Positions 25,601-39,539 of a DNA stretch of 64,000 nucleotides are shown here, one piece after another. The DNA is taken from contig CM076652.1 in NCBI GenBank assembly GCA_038496675.1, positions 10,832,519-10,896,518 on the forward strand. The letters are read 5' to 3'. A program made the position numbers and the translations under genes. The notes under the pieces are model-generated. The model was given only the letters and a program-made list of their open reading frames with translations. It was not told the DNA's origin and searched no databases. Each line of letters opens with the position of its first letter. Positions within the stretch are counted from its first letter, which is position 1. The DNA is from Rachycentron canadum. Taxonomy: Eukaryota > Chordata > Actinopteri > Carangiformes > Rachycentridae.

Positions 25601-28600
25601 TACACAAAGCCTTTTATGAGGATAAGATTGTGTATACAGTGTGACTGTGACTCAAGTGCACTGTGGATAAACAGATACTGGCTGTCAGAGACAAGCTGGT
25701 TATTTTTTTTCCCCCCCTCTGTGTTATCAGATAGAGCTCTCAGTGAGTGTGTTCACATGCCATCTTTTTGCCCATTATCCGCCATGCAGGCCCATGGTGA
25801 TAGAGCGGCTACGTCTGAAGTGATACGTTTTTCTTGACTGACCTCTGTAGGTGGAGTCTTCTCAAGGGACACTCTCTCTGTGTATGTCAGAAGGGAAGCA
25901 GAAAGCATTCACAGATGTGCTTTTTTTTTTTTTTTTTGTATTCCACCCACAGGTAGAGATCGCAAAGCCACTCAGGAACAGTCAAAGCTACCTTGGGACA
26001 GCTCTAGCTCTCACTTCACAGTCCTCTTGTATACTGTGAGACCCTGCAGGGCACTCAGAGGGGTGGTTAAAATTGGAACACATTCATCTCAATCCCCTGC
26101 CTGCCACTGCGCTAATGGATGTTAGTCTGTTTTGGAGAGACAATGAAATCGAAGAAAGACAGGATTTCAGGCTCCTGTGGCGTATGTGGACATGAGCGAA
26201 AAATACAAACACGTTTAATCTCTTTGTGCTACCATGTGTATTATACATGATTTGAATTCAACAACAGGCTCTTCTTAGCCTTGAAAGTCAAGCTCACTCC
26301 CCACTGTTGTTGTACACTAGCCATGATGTGTCACTATACTGCAATCAATTTGGAGAGTAGAATTACTTTTTATTCTATCTTTTATTATCTTCACACTGTC
26401 TGCCATTTATTACGTCCTATGTCCCTGTTTCCTCTACTATTAATAAGCGATGCATCAATAAGACTAAAGGATGATTGAATACAGACTTGTGCTAGCTGCA
26501 TATAGCTGGTAAGGCATATGGAAAAAAAACTGATTCTAAAGCTCCTTGAATACAACAACTCCTGCTTTTATGCTTGTTTTTTTTTTTTTTTTTTTTTTTG
26601 GGGGGGGTTCCACACATAATATGACATTTTCCATCTGCAGCAGATTTCTGACGCAGGCACAGAATTGGCCTCATGCCTTGTTTACGGTTTGTTATCCCTC
26701 TACTTTTCATGCCTTTCACAACTGCACCTCTGTTCACTCGCCATTTATTATGTGTCTCTCTGCCTGTAACGTAGCTCTGTCTTTTGCTCCAGAAAAATCT
26801 CACCCCTCGAGACCACACCTATATTGTCTCCCTTAAAAAAAAAAAAAAAAAGGGAGAAACAACATCACAAACATAACAGACTGAAATATCCATTCCGACA
26901 ATTTGCCGCCACAGTTTAGGAGAAATCCATCAAAAACTGCAAGCCTCCCTTGGCAAAAAGAAAAAAAATATCAGCATTTCTCATTCATCTGTTTTGATTT
27001 CTCTTCTTGTGGCTTATGCTTTTTAAAATTTAGTGAGCAGATGTCTCCTGGGAATTTATGGGCTATGGCATTAGCCATCCAGAGATACTGTCTAGCATTG
27101 TAGTGTATTGATTGCAGTCTCTTAGCAACACTATCATGAGCAATGTCTGGATTCTTATGCAGAGGAAGTGTTCAAGTGTTGATGTAGCTGCAGAGGAAGA
27201 AGGTTCAGTCTTTCCTCTTGCTGAACAGAGGTCATTTCTATACGTGCAAGTTGTCTTGGAGTATCACTAACCAAAGAGGTGACAACAGAAAACAGGAAAC
27301 TGAGAGATGTTATGTGCATGTGTGACAGAAACTATGCCGAACTGTTTCAAATGCACGTTGCAATTCTCCTTTTATATTCAGTTCTATACAACTTCCAGTT
27401 GAGAGGAGGATTTCGTTGGGGGAAAAACTCTTTTGGGAGGGAATTTCTTTTTGGAAAACACATAAAAGAGCATGTGTTTAGTTAATATCTTTTCATCGCT
27501 GCAGCAAATTAGGATCTGATATTTAAGCTGCTTGTCATCTTGATTAAGCAGTCACCGTGGGGAGTCAGCTGAGGAAACATTTTGTGTAGGCGGGAAGTAC
27601 AAGGACAGAGTAATACAACATGTCAGTAAAGAACTAAATGGATAAAATCTTGTTTGCTGTAAAAATTCTTACTGCTATTGACATTACTTTGTGTCTGTTG
27701 TCTAGATGTGCTTCCTGTATAACTGTCTAGGCTGTTGTGCTTCACCAAGAAATATTGCTTTTATGAATATACCCAGCAGTGTACAACAATTTATGTTTTA
27801 CAGTTTATTTCCTATTGATACGTGGTGCATCTACACAAACAAAGAAAATTATAGATATATAACATCTGAGATTGTTAGTGAGCAGTCGAGCACATTGTAA
27901 CTTCTGCACAATCAAATCTGAGATTCCTGTTTCACAATAAAAGCCTGACTGTAATTTTAAAATCTTTGTGCAAAGGCAGGCTATCAATTTGAATTCCTGG
28001 CTTTGTGTTGTCTTTTTTGTTGTGCTTTCTTTTCTTTTTTTTTCTTTTTTTTTTTGTAATGTTTGATTAGGAAGTGTAACCTAAGAGGGCACACCCACAA
28101 AACCAACACTTATTGGTAGTATAAACAGCCATTGTATGCTACAGGACATGAACCTGAGTCATGTCAAGCAAACATATACTGTAACACAACTGGTTTCAGG
28201 CTGATTGATCTAACAATACCCAAAGTAACACTCCTACTTTTCACACAACGGATGAACAAGATCTCTATGACTCTCTCTCTCTCTCTATCTCAGTGGGTGT
28301 TTGGCAGATTCATCCTGGCTTGCTGAAGAAGTACATGTAAATTTCAGTGTTTTATTCCACACTACTTGTTGCCTAATACTGTGTAGCTGTAATATACTGA
28401 CGGTTCTCTTGACACAAGAATTGTAAGGATATGGAATGATACGCTATAATGATATGTATTTGCATATTCAATTAAGTATCCTGGAGTTACCTTGTAGTTA
28501 AAACAACGCTGCATGATAAAATAATAGCTTCCTACATTCTCACTAATCTGGGCAGCAAGTGAAGCACCAGCTTTTCTGTATCGCTTCATTAATCACTGTG

Positions 28601-28763
28601 CGTCTTCTGTATCTTCCCCTTGCAAAGTATTTACTATTTAGCAGCAGTGGGCGGCTGTGTTGGAGCCCCAAGGAACCAAATGCAGTGGCCAGTGCATCAG
28701 TCAAGGGTAATGTTTGGTTCACTCCTCGTACCTTGTTATTTGATGACACATCCCATTTGGTCT

Positions 28764-28830
28764 TGGTGGGGTTGAATCCCAGGGCCCTTCTGCTGTGAGG
28801 ACACAGTGCTAACCACCAAGCTCCTGTGCC
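28764..28830 (-). mobile_element. tRNA-related SINE-like remnant
   Basis: Read on the minus strand, the segment begins GGCACAGGAGCTTGGTGGTT, continues AGCACTGTGTCCTCACAGCA and ends GGGATTCAACCCC. This resembles the tRNA-like head of fish SINEs, with a degenerate A box (TTGGTGGTTAGC) and B box (GGATTCAACCCC). No tail or target-site duplication could be defined. Length and divergence argue for an old inactive fragment. Confidence 0.5.
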
Positions 28831-28866
28831 AGGTCCCATTCACACTGTAAGTAAAATTGTGCAAGA

Positions 28867-28900
28867 GATAGATAGATAGATTTCAGCATATACTTTATTT

Positions 28901-28957
<57 letters not shown>

Positions 28958-28980
28958 CACACACACAGTATGTATGTGTA
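28867..28980. repeat. Compound GATA / TG / TA / CA microsatellite
   Basis: A short (GATA)n at 28867-28881 is followed by (TG)n at 28900-28924, (TA)n to about 28957 and (CA)n at 28957-28966. The order TG-TA-CA makes the tract self-complementary, so it can fold into a hairpin. Confidence 0.9.
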
Positions 28981-31900
28981 TTTAACAGTGACAAATATTC
29001 AGTTTTAATAAATCAAACTGTATCATTTTGGGCGGTTTTATATATAAACGATCAATTGATTTCACTGCTTTCCCTCCAAATGCTGCTTTCGATTTATTTA
29101 GGATAATTTGCTGGGTAGAATCTACAGTCGTTTCCAGAACAGCCTGATGAATGGGGGCCACTGACACGAAGCTACTAACTGCAAGAAAGCTATTTGTACA
29201 ACAGCAGGCATTTAAGTCTGCCACTCTTGTGCATGTGGGTCTACAAATTATGCAAAGTGCTGGCATTTGATCTTGCTGTAACAGGGTGAAGAGACACAAA
29301 GAAACCGAATGGCTAACACAATGTCCCTGCTGTAATTTAAAGGTTATCACAGTATTGTACAAACTGTTTTCCAGCCACCGGTGAAAGAAAAAAACATACA
29401 GGATTCATACAGGACGTGCACAGCTATCTTCTAATGAGGACAGCAGCACAAGCTCTGTCCCTGATAAAATTGCTAATGCTATCCATCTCATCATACATGG
29501 AAGCATGTACCTAATCTTGTAGCCTTGGGGCAGACCTGGAGGCCAGACGGCCGCATCCCTTCCTCTTCTCAGGCCAGACCAGGGCAATTACTACTGCTGC
29601 TTCACACAGACCTGTGTCACCAACGCAATTAACAAGCTCCGGAGGAACCTGGGCAACCAGAGAGGCACAGACTGTGTACACAGCATGAATGATGAGAGAG
29701 GAATGAGGAGGGATGGGGAGCGAAGACGAGTTGGGATGGAAAACAAGAGTGGATCAAGTCGGGTTGTTGTGTGAACACTTAGCGTGGGTGGATGAATTTT
29801 CCACGTTTTGTGAAAAGAAACATGGGAACTCACACCTCACGTCTCCAGCGCAATATATTTGATTTGTATGTCATGCAGACTCAGGCATATTTGTGTCAGC
29901 AAAATGTAATATGTGCTCATTACAGACATACAGTACATTGTTTTCACTTCCACGTACATTTGAGATTTTGGAGAGCCACCCTGCAAATGCTATATTTTTG
30001 CCGCCCACTTCTCTAGATTTTACATTCAGCCTTGTTGTGAGGATGATTCATCACAGCTGTGACAGAGGGAGCATAATGTGTTACAGCTTGCAAAAGGAAG
30101 AGCAGTGGGTGTTATCTAGGCGGGATGTTCATTTTATTGAGGCACGTTCCATTATCAGCTGGAGGAAACCAAGCATCCCGGTTCCTTTCCAATGCATTCA
30201 AACCATCGTGATCCCCATCTCTATTACCTTGCATGTGACCAGTTTTATGTCTCCCCATTGCAAACTTAACTCTAAACTCTAATCCTCATTCTAAATGCTG
30301 CTATGAGCCTGTTCATCTGCTGCTCTTTTGATCACAGCATCCCCTCAGTCTCCTTTCCCTTCATACTATACAGTTTCTTTACTTGTCCAAGTAGGATGCT
30401 CAGACAGGAAAAGATTGCACAGAGGTTAGAGACAGAGGCCCTAGGACGTCTTGGCTGACTCTGGGTTGTAAGAGTGATGGAGGCTGTCGAGAGGAGAGAT
30501 GGATTCCCCGGTCTGTCTCGTCTCCACCCAGTCATTGTTCATGAACTAGGGCTGCCAGACAGCTGTCTGTACCTGCCACCTCTGACAGATGCCTGCTGTC
30601 AGTCAGCCTGAGATGGCCCGCAATCTATGTTGCCACAATCTCATCGGCTGGACCTCATTTGAGCCAGAAAGCGACATGATTTTTATTTTTTAAAAGAAAT
30701 ATATTTGCTATTTCTTAGCTTTAGCCTTTCGTTGAACATAGTAAATGAAACAGAGACAAGCTAGAGGAGGTTGTGTGGGTTGTCCTTTCTGTTACTTACG
30801 TCTTGCATGGGATGAAAATATTAAATTCAAAGATGGCAACTATCTTAAAGTCTTAATGACACTATGAGTGATGTCAGGCATTGTAATAGTTACCTCTGGT
30901 TTCATTGAGTGGTTGGACCCAAAGCGAACGGTGGAAAATGTAAAACTTGGGGCTACCGTCCCTTGACTGTTGCCCATATCCCTTTGTGTGTGTGTGTGTG
31001 TGAGAAGAAGCTAGGGGGAAAGATGAATAAGAAAGTGCATTTACTGTGAGACAAGCAATACATTCTCTTGAATGGTACAAGAACATGCAATCTGAGCAAG
31101 GGCGGAGGTGTGGGTCTCTGCAAATAAACTTTCATTTTTCACAGGCTAATGCACATCCTCACAAATACTTAGGAGCACACACAAACAGACACACATGCAG
31201 CACGCACACGTGCAGGCACACACACGCACGCATACAAATATCTTAACAAAATGTGTGGTATTTCATTGGAGAATTTCCCTATTTCTCTTGCAGCTCTTGC
31301 ATGCTAATAAACAGAATCATTAAGGCATGTCATAGTGGGCTGATGGGTGGTGGAGCTGGTCCATTACTGTGAAACCACAGCCTCCAACTGTCTTTTAAAT
31401 GATGGCAGAGAGAAATAGGCTCTATTAAAGGCAGCAATCAAAGCTGCATCACCACTAGCAAGCATGTCACGTAGCTAATTCAATCTCACAACCCATGAAG
31501 CAATTAATTCATGTCAATACAAATACACAAATAGTCTCTTTTTGCCCATCAGCACAGCACAGGTCTTACGGATGGGCTTGTGTTTATTTGCGCATCTTTG
31601 TGCCTCGGCGTGAACATGTTCAGTGAAGTGAACCTAGAAGAGCAGGTGTAATTGGGTGTGGAAAAAAGGGAACCTTGTGGTCTCCCCGGGTAAATGAGAA
31701 CAGACAATCTTCTCCTCTCCATTTCCTCCCTAGACAACAGACACGTTGTGCCCCCCCCTCCACCCCAACCCCCTCCCTCAGGTGTATTATTATCTCTTTG
31801 ATCAGTCTGAACTCCACGACAGATGACGGGATAATTATTATTCGCAGAAACCAGCTTCTCTTTGATAGCCCGGGAGCTTGTATGTGGCTATGCCTCCTCA

Positions 31901-32771
31901 CAGCCAACTTAAATCAATTTAGTCACAGCCAGACCAAAACATACACAAGAAAAAAAAAAAAAGGGTTTGAATGGTCTGGTGCTTTGTCAGTCAGAAGTAT
32001 CTTAGTGAATGCAGAGGCTCAATTTCTTCTGTAGTCAACAATTAAGCCCCATTATTTCTGTAAAGGGAAACTCGCAAGAGAATGCAAACCCCAGATGTGT
32101 TACCACCCAGATAGCAATGACCACTCGCTAAATGAGTTTCTCTGAGTCAATATCTCAATATGGAGAGACTGGAAATGCTGAGGAAGCATTTGTGGCTTGA
32201 TGAAGCAGTGCAGGTGGAGAGCAGGTCTGAAACCAGTGCGTGCCACATAGCGAGATTGTGAGAGCGCAAGAGAAGTGAAAGAAAAATGAGTGCAGGTGAG
32301 ACAAAGGCTTTTCTGATTGTGGCTGTGGGTTGATGAAAAGTGGGTTCTGGCTTGTCTTGGTCTGTAGGCGTGAAACTAGTCTGCATTCAAATGCATCTTT
32401 AGAGAAGCAGAGACCCTAAAGAGTTCTCCTGCTCCATCACCCCCCTTTGTTCCCAAACCCTGTTCTATCTGGATGGGTTGCTGCTTTGAATTTTGATGAA
32501 AGAAAACCTGAAATCTTCTCCTTCCTGAATTTCCTCTGAAAACCACTTCATCTCTACTCCTGTCTCCATTCATCGTCACATGCCTTGAAGGTTTTCTTGT
32601 AATAGTGTCTAGGATGACTGATGGTTTTCAGATGTTTGTAGTGTTTTGCAAGAGACAGATAATGCAGGAATTGTTCTTAAAGTGGAAATATGAACATCGT
32701 CTTCAACATCCTATCTAAAAAAAAAAACAACAAAAAAAGCAAAAAACAAAAACAAAAAAAAATACAGGCTG

Positions 32772-34046
32772 TTTATTTATAGATTTAAAAAAAAAAAAAG
32801 ACAAATAAAAACGCAAAGAAACATCAGACAGTCAGACTCCTGTCTGTTGTTATACAAGAATAAAGAATGAGCTGTTGGAGTTATTTCAATAGGCTGTTGA
32901 CACACCAACATTTCCCTTGGGTAGGTATACAACTCTTAGTGCATCTTGGTGCAGTGGTACAGTAGTGAACTCGTGAACATGTCTCAAACATAATGGGTGA
33001 CACTGCTTTCAATTTTGAATTTAAGGCAACAGAATCAATCACATTAAAACAAATTGCTGATACAGAGACTTGCAGTGGTACATCATGAATGCGCGTTATG
33101 GCTGAGCGGGTCAAGGAAGAAAGTGCATATGCTTGTCTGCACGGTAATCTGTCATATGCCGTAGATTGGCCAGGAGTAATGAGCCTTTACATTATAGTAC
33201 ACAGAAAGCTGATACTGCGGAGTGCTATTTTGCACAGTCAAATTACAGTTCGATTTTCACCTAACAAAGACTCAGCAACATTCACCAATCAATAGGTGTC
33301 AAAATGTCCCCCGCTTCTGATAATATATCTGACAAGCACAAAAAGGAAGTGTGCCAATTCTACAGGCATAAAGAATCAGTGGGTAAGACAGGGGAGCAGG
33401 ATGATGGAAAGCACCAGAAACAACATTAAAGAAGAAGCTAGAGACACTTAGCGTTCCTGTAAAAATATAATACCCAGAACACCTTCGTAATATATTTTCT
33501 CAGTGATGTAAGGCATTGTGGCGTCTGACAAATGTTCCCTTTCTGTGTCTGTGAGTGTCCACAGTCTTTGTCAAAACAACAGAACCAAAATGATATTGCA
33601 AATAAATGAAGAGTGAAGCGCACCATGTCACAGAATTTCCCATTCCTGACATCTGTTGGGCTTAACAGCTGTTCCACTCGGCTGCCTACCCGGGCTTTCT
33701 CTCTGAGTCGGCCAGGCTCCCCAGTAAGCCAAGGATCTGACTGGCTGTGGAAATTGAGCCTGATGGTAATTGATTGCACATAACGTGTGTGCTTCAATTA
33801 AAGAAAGTTAGTGGCGAGTGAAGAATTAAAAAAGTTTGAGAGCAGAAAAGACATGGTCATCCATATTTGTCACAGCAGGCTCCTTCAAGGTCAGTTCACT
33901 GCCAGCAGGCACCCGGGAGGGGAGGGGTGGTAAAAGGGAGATGGCTGACAGAGCGAGGGCCGGCCTGACAGCTCCAACACGGCTGATGGCTGGCTGAAGC
34001 AGACACTGAAGGACAGGTGGATGTAGCAAGAGTCTGGTCACTGGTA
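32772..34046 (-). other. Presumed trim44 3'UTR
   Basis: Sequence downstream of the TGA at 34049-34047 on the minus strand. The first exact AATAAA I see downstream is at 32777-32772 (TTTATT on the plus strand), which would give a 3'UTR of about 1.27 kb. The stretch has no other open frame of note. The block near 33640-33800 is repeat-free and might be conserved. Extent is inferred. Confidence 0.35.
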
Positions 34047-34131
34047 TCAGGGGGCGTGGTCCATGGATGGTCCAGAATCATTGTCTTCAAAGTCCCGTGG
34101 GTCGATGGGGTCTGCCCTTGGCTCTGGAAGC
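34047..34131 (-). CDS. trim44: Terminal coding exon, probable TRIM44 C-terminus
   Basis: TRIM44 is a cytoplasmic protein with a ZF-UBP-like finger, an acidic region, a B-box and a coiled coil. It lacks the RING of most TRIM proteins and stabilises partners by deubiquitination. This exon begins after the acceptor CTCCTCCAG with the last base of a split codon. It encodes 27 residues starting LPEPRADPIDPRDF and ending DNDSGPSMDHAP, followed by TGA (34049-34047). The human protein, as I remember it, ends in a similar acidic tail with Glu-Pro-Lys-Ala and Gly-Pro-Ser at matching places. Phase fits the 23-nt exon at 55248-55270, giving HDIEARPR then LPEPRAD. The polypyrimidine tract is a (CT)n microsatellite. 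Synteny supports the name: same strand as fjx1 and downstream of it, with ldlrad3 next. The similarity is short, so an unrelated gene's tail cannot be excluded. Confidence 0.5.
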
Positions 34132-34133
34132 CT

Positions 34134-34161
34134 GGAGGAGAGAGAGAGAGAGAGAGAGAGA
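34134..34161. repeat. (GA)n microsatellite forming a splice polypyrimidine tract
   Basis: About 12 GA units. On the minus strand this is (CT)n running straight into CTCCTCCAG, the acceptor of the terminal trim44 exon. Confidence 0.9.
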
Positions 34162-37076
34162 AACGTACATAAGCTATATCCAGTCACTTCCAGTCCTCAA
34201 ACTCTTTCATAAATACCTGCATGAAGCCACACAAACACACAACCTACCCACACAAACCCTACACCTTGTGCACATATTATGGAAATATAATAAACCTCTG
34301 TGAAATGTAATCAGCTTCAATCACGCTACGCCTTAAGTAGAAATCATCCATTCTGTCGGTTTTATATTAGCAGCTCTGTGGTGACAGAGACAAAGTGGTA
34401 GCTAAATTGCAGGGACCTGTAGCAATCCGAGCCAGGCTGATAGATTCATTTTCACTGGAGACAGTCTACACTAATCATATGCTCTAATTGGACAATGTCG
34501 TAAGGGTGATAGAGCACTGCTCCTCCCTCAGAAGCAACTCTCCTGTAACGTCTCTCACCCTCCTCCCCTCCGTTATTATGATTTTCCCCCTGAATTTACA
34601 GTTGCACATCCATTTTCAAAAAAGACTACGTGTCAGCTTTTCGTAAACACAAACTTACCGTACACTGATGCTGTTTAATTCAATCAGACTCGATGCACTT
34701 TAGAGCTATGCCATTTAATCTCGCCATTCAAATGTGTCTTTTAAAACAGTCACTTCCTATGACCTTGGACAGGTAGTTTGCATTTATAAAACTGATCTAC
34801 TGTCATCTATCAGAGCAAGACTCAACAAAAAGAGAATCCACATAAATCGTTGGTGTCATACAGTTTTACAGAGCACAAAACTGAGAACAAGGACAAGTTA
34901 ATTGCCATGACAGCCTGCCTGAGGTTTTTGGTTTAAAAATGATATTACAGACACTTCTAGGTCATAGTTGCTGTAATTAACACAAAATAAAGCTGTATGT
35001 GTGAGTCAGCCTTTAACCACAACACATGCTTTGTTCGCTGGTTATTACATTTGGAGGGAGAGTGGTTCGTGACTACTGATAAAGCTAGTAGTAAATTGTA
35101 TATCCAGCTCTTACACAAATGATAACTCGGGACAGTCAACAAAATTAACGATTCGCTTCTCAGCCAAGCACGACAAGGATTTGTAGAACTCATACGTACA
35201 CATATAACATAAAGTGAATGCTGTAAGGTAGCCACGGTGCTAAAAAGTCGCTTCAGTTGAGATCAATCCAGTTTATAGCAGTTCAGTTCAAAAGATAACA
35301 ACTTGTGTAGTCGTGTAGATGTATGGTTTTCAGAGAAAAGGTATAAAAAAGGATTAAATTCCCATAATCTGCATAGATCACTAAATGCTAACACACCAGA
35401 ATTGAGCATGTTAGGATGCTAGTATTTATATATTCTAACGTTTATATAATATATACACTGTCTATTAAGCTATACACAATATGTATTTTTGTACATGTAG
35501 TGCATTCAAAGTAAAAGTCAATGGTTGAATGTGGTTGGCCCTAGGTCAGGGTCACCACAGACATGCATGCAAATATTTTGTCAAAGGCAATTTATCATTC
35601 ATTGTCGCAACCTCCTTAACCAGTTTTTGTGAATAGAAAAACCAGTTCTGGCTGAAACAGACTATATTTTCCAGAGGTGTGAAATGAAAAGTCTATCTTG
35701 TCTATCTTGAAACAGTGATCTTGTTGTTCACAAATGTCTCTACAAAATAGTAGAGCAGTAGCTCATTAAAATCCAGATTGGCCTGTTGATTTTGTGTGTG
35801 GTATCCGATCATATTCTGCACGTGCTTCCGTCTTCTATCTCCAAGAAACACCTCCATCCATCTCTGCCTCTGACACTTCTCTCACGCACTTGCTTCACCG
35901 CTGTTCCACCTCTGACGTCGCAGTTTTGCTGCCCACGTCATAAGCAGTGCAATCTTTGAGAAAAATCCCACACGTTGGCGAACAGGCAGTTTTATCTCTC
36001 TGAACACGGCTCCATGAGTATTCCTGTCTGACACACTTCTGTTGGCAGAAACGAAGAGCTGCTTCCTCTCCCTTCCTCCAGCACCTCCTCCAGGAGCACA
36101 TCATGACAACACAGACTCACAACAGCGCGTCTCATCAAGGAGCCGCCACAAATGTCTGCATGCGCAAATGTGTGCACGCCTATAAGCAGAACCCTGTTAG
36201 CCTTTGGATCGATGGAGCAACTCTAAAATGCTTAATGGTCAAGCTATAAACAACACTTTTAGTGGCGACAACGGAAACACACATATACACACACCTTGGC
36301 ATCAAGTGTCAACTTACTGAGTGCCAAAAGTAATGATAATGCCTGACAGAGTGTATTTATACACACACACATGGAGTTAGTTGCTGTGTAGTTATATTAT
36401 CTGACAGATTAATTATTCAAAAGTGTTGTTCCCACTCACATTCTTGGCAAAGTTACCACTTGCACTTTCATCCACCACGCAAATTTTACTGAGTATTCAA
36501 ATTGTCTACAGCGTCACACGGGCTGTTCAGTCTTTGTTGTCGGCACAGCACACCAAAGTCTGCATTGAGCTAAGCCCTGCGCTCTCACACAGCTCCCTCC
36601 TGTCTGAGACAGTGTTTGGGGTAAAACGTTGGCAGACTTATTTGTATAAGGCAATTTCATCTTGCATCTCCAGTCAACCAAAACAGTCACTCTGCTCTCC
36701 GTAAAGAAAAGGGAAAAAAAAAAGAAAAAAAGAGAGAGAAAGTAATTACAAATATATTCATATGGCACAAAGCAAGGCCTCTACGATTGAGGCAAATGAA
36801 CTATTTATATTCAGACGGTCCTTGCTAAGCCTTAGGACACATGGATGTAATAACTTATTTATTCCACCCGCAGGAAAAAGGCCATTACTTGAGAGCAAGA
36901 GAGAGGAGGAAGAGAGAGAGAGAGTGGCAGTGAATTGGAGAGGAAGACAGAGTGACGCTTCAACATGCAACAAAATGTCAGTGAGTAAGTGATAAATTCC
37001 TTACAAGTTAAAGCCCTTGCTTTGTTCTCTTTTTCTGTCTGTTCATCCTCCCTGGCCTAAGTAAAGGATTACTTTG

Positions 37077-37078
<2 letters not shown>

Positions 37079-37116
<38 letters not shown>
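37079..37116. repeat. (GT)n microsatellite
   Basis: About 18 GT units ending in GAGAGA. Confidence 0.97.
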
Positions 37117-37122
<6 letters not shown>

Positions 37123-37353
37123 CCGCGTTCTTTCCGTCCATGACTTATTCATAAGCTTTAATGCAGTCGATGTATTATTGATCAGGACCGATCACTGCCT
37201 CCTCTCCTTGGTGTGACCACGGTCTGTGGACAGGGGTGAGGCGAGGGCTAGGATGCCTGCTGAAGAGCTCACTGTCTGGGCCTCAGTGAAACATACTGGC
37301 TGAGCTCATGGGTGATGGATGGACAACAGCCTCGGTGTGGGCCAATTTGGAAC

Positions 37354-37355
<2 letters not shown>

Positions 37356-37391
<36 letters not shown>
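37356..37391. repeat. (GT)n microsatellite
   Basis: About 18 GT units, 240 bp from the previous GT tract. Confidence 0.97.
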
Positions 37392-37393
<2 letters not shown>

Positions 37394-38912
37394 AAAGGCA
37401 GTGAGTGCAGGAGATAAGAGTTTAGATAAGGCTGATAGAGTAGAACAAAGCTAATCTTACTAATGTGTCCTCTCCGAGTGAGACAAAAAAAGTTTCTCCA
37501 ATAGCCCTAAAATGAACCCATCGCTCAAGGGAGAAAACCTCTGGCTCTCTAGGAGGAAAATAGAAGGAGGGAGTGTGCGTGATGCTGCCTAGACTTTGAC
37601 TTTTGTCTCTCTCATTCTATTCCTGTTTTGGCCTCAACCCCACAGAGCTCTCTGGGAGATAGAGGAGGGAGGGGTCCTCGCCCTGATTAAGTTTGAATTC
37701 CCTACTCTTGGCGGAGAAGCTGCAGGACTCCTAAGTCATCATCTGGAAACGCTCCCATCACGCTGTGGCAGCCTTGCGAGCTCGATCCAGCCTCATTGCC
37801 ATATGAATAATCATACTGCAGTGGCTTGGATTTGCTGAATGGTTCTGAGGTATGTGTGTGTGTGCAAGAAGATGGAGAGGGGGGGGAAAGGGAGGAGCCC
37901 AGGAGCGAACTGGGGACTGCTGATAGGGGAGTGAGGTTCTTCTTGATTAAACAAACAGGTTGAATGAGAATAAGGCTGTGTACATAGCACTGGTGGCAAT
38001 CATCCGCAGGGGGAAATAAGCATTGCAATTTACATTTCCAAACAGTGGTGATGCCATCTAAGCATACTCCATCACATAAGATGGCACGGACCATTTCTCA
38101 AGCCCTGGGGGCCTATGAGTTTTGGTCTAATGAGAGAGGATCCTTAATGGTTATTGATAGAGCCCACGAGGACAGACTCTTACCCTTACTCTCCAGTGAA
38201 GCAGTGCACTCTGCCACAACTTAATGAAGTAAAACTTGTCGCCTCTACAGGATGATTTAACACTACAAACAGCTTTGCGATTTAAGATGACTGTGATATG
38301 GAAAAATAGATTAAATAAAGAATTGAAGGGGGGGAGAGAAAGGAGTGTAGAGCACTGATGACATGAGGAAAAGAGAGAGAGACTGAAAAATTTGTAGATG
38401 GCAAAATCAAATGTGAAAGACGTACTATAGAATATTTTGAGCAATTTTCAATTTCCGTGTTAATGCTCCGCTGGATCTAACGGGCTGTTGTCCTAGAAAG
38501 GTTTACATCCTTCTCTCTCTTACCATCTTTTCGGCCGACTTCCCTTCATCTGTCTATTGATTCATGGTCTTTGCTTTCATCTGAGAGCCCTGTCTTTGGA
38601 AGTGTAATTCAGAAATATATAACACACCATTTCATTTAGCACACCCCTGTGATCTTCCCAACACTTTTCACCGGGATGGTCACGCCGGCTATTGGGGGGG
38701 GGACTTAAGGAAGGAAAAGACAATTTATCAGAACTTCAGGAAGGTGAAGAAAGGAGAACGTATAAAGGACAGCCACAGTGTTGGCAGGTTGATCAGGGAT
38801 TGACGCCGAGGCTCAGACACAAGAGATGGAGAACTGATGTGTAAAAACTAAATTTTTCAAGAGTTACTATTAAAGTTCAATTGTCACAGTTCACTCGAAC
38901 CATGCTCAGACA

Positions 38913-38914
<2 letters not shown>

Positions 38915-38971
<57 letters not shown>

Positions 38972-38989
38972 AGAGGGAGAGAGAGAGAC
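38915..38989. repeat. (GA)n microsatellite
   Basis: About 37 dinucleotide units with GGGAGG interruptions near its right end. Confidence 0.97.
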
Positions 38990-39539
38990 TTTGTGGATGA
39001 TCACTCTACAGATCTGCAGAAACATTAAATTTCAAAGGTTAGTTAATAATTATGTACAGTGTTGAAACCATATCTAAAATAATAGTGATAAAACTCATTG
39101 AGGAACTGACACAAGAAAAACAGCTGTAAACAGCTGATTATGCTGTCCTTCCAGACCATGATAAACGCTGAGCCTGTTTCCCTTGACGAGCTTAAAACTT
39201 GTTTGAAGCTAATCCTCCCGACTCCAGAAGTGTTAGTGCTGGAGACTATACAGTAGGTTTTAGGTATAATTATGCTTATTGGGTTAATCCAAGTGTATGC
39301 GCTAGGCTCCCCTCTTCTACCATTGGGTCATCATGAACAAATTATCTCAAATATCTCAAAAACTTGCGCAGTATTCACATATACTTTTATACTAAGGACA
39401 GTGAAGGCATCTGATATCCTCTATTTGTCTTCAAGACCATTCAAATGGTGAATTTTGAAACTATACTATATTTACTATACTATGCTATGGACTGGCATAT
39501 TGTGGATTTGTCGTATGCTAACAAAACATTCAAAGCATC

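Larger units (their letters stand above)
17438..32771. other. Intergenic interval between ldlrad3 promoter and trim44 3' end
   Basis: About 15 kb with no exon that I can support on either strand. It holds microsatellites, the teleost dispersed repeat (21236-21640 and 22408-22475), a tRNA-like SINE remnant (28764-28830), a compound TG/TA/CA repeat (28867-28980), a hairpin (19872-19901) and poly-A/T tracts. A 70-codon plus-strand open frame at 17517-17729 has no recognised homologue. Blocks around 25310-25480 and 31270-31520 are repeat-free and TAAT-rich, like conserved non-coding elements, but this cannot be tested from one sequence. Confidence 0.5.

Noticed and set aside
38915..38989. GA array considered as a Polycomb/GAGA-factor element
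   Set aside because: Identical arrays occur at several other places in the window, so a plain microsatellite is sufficient.
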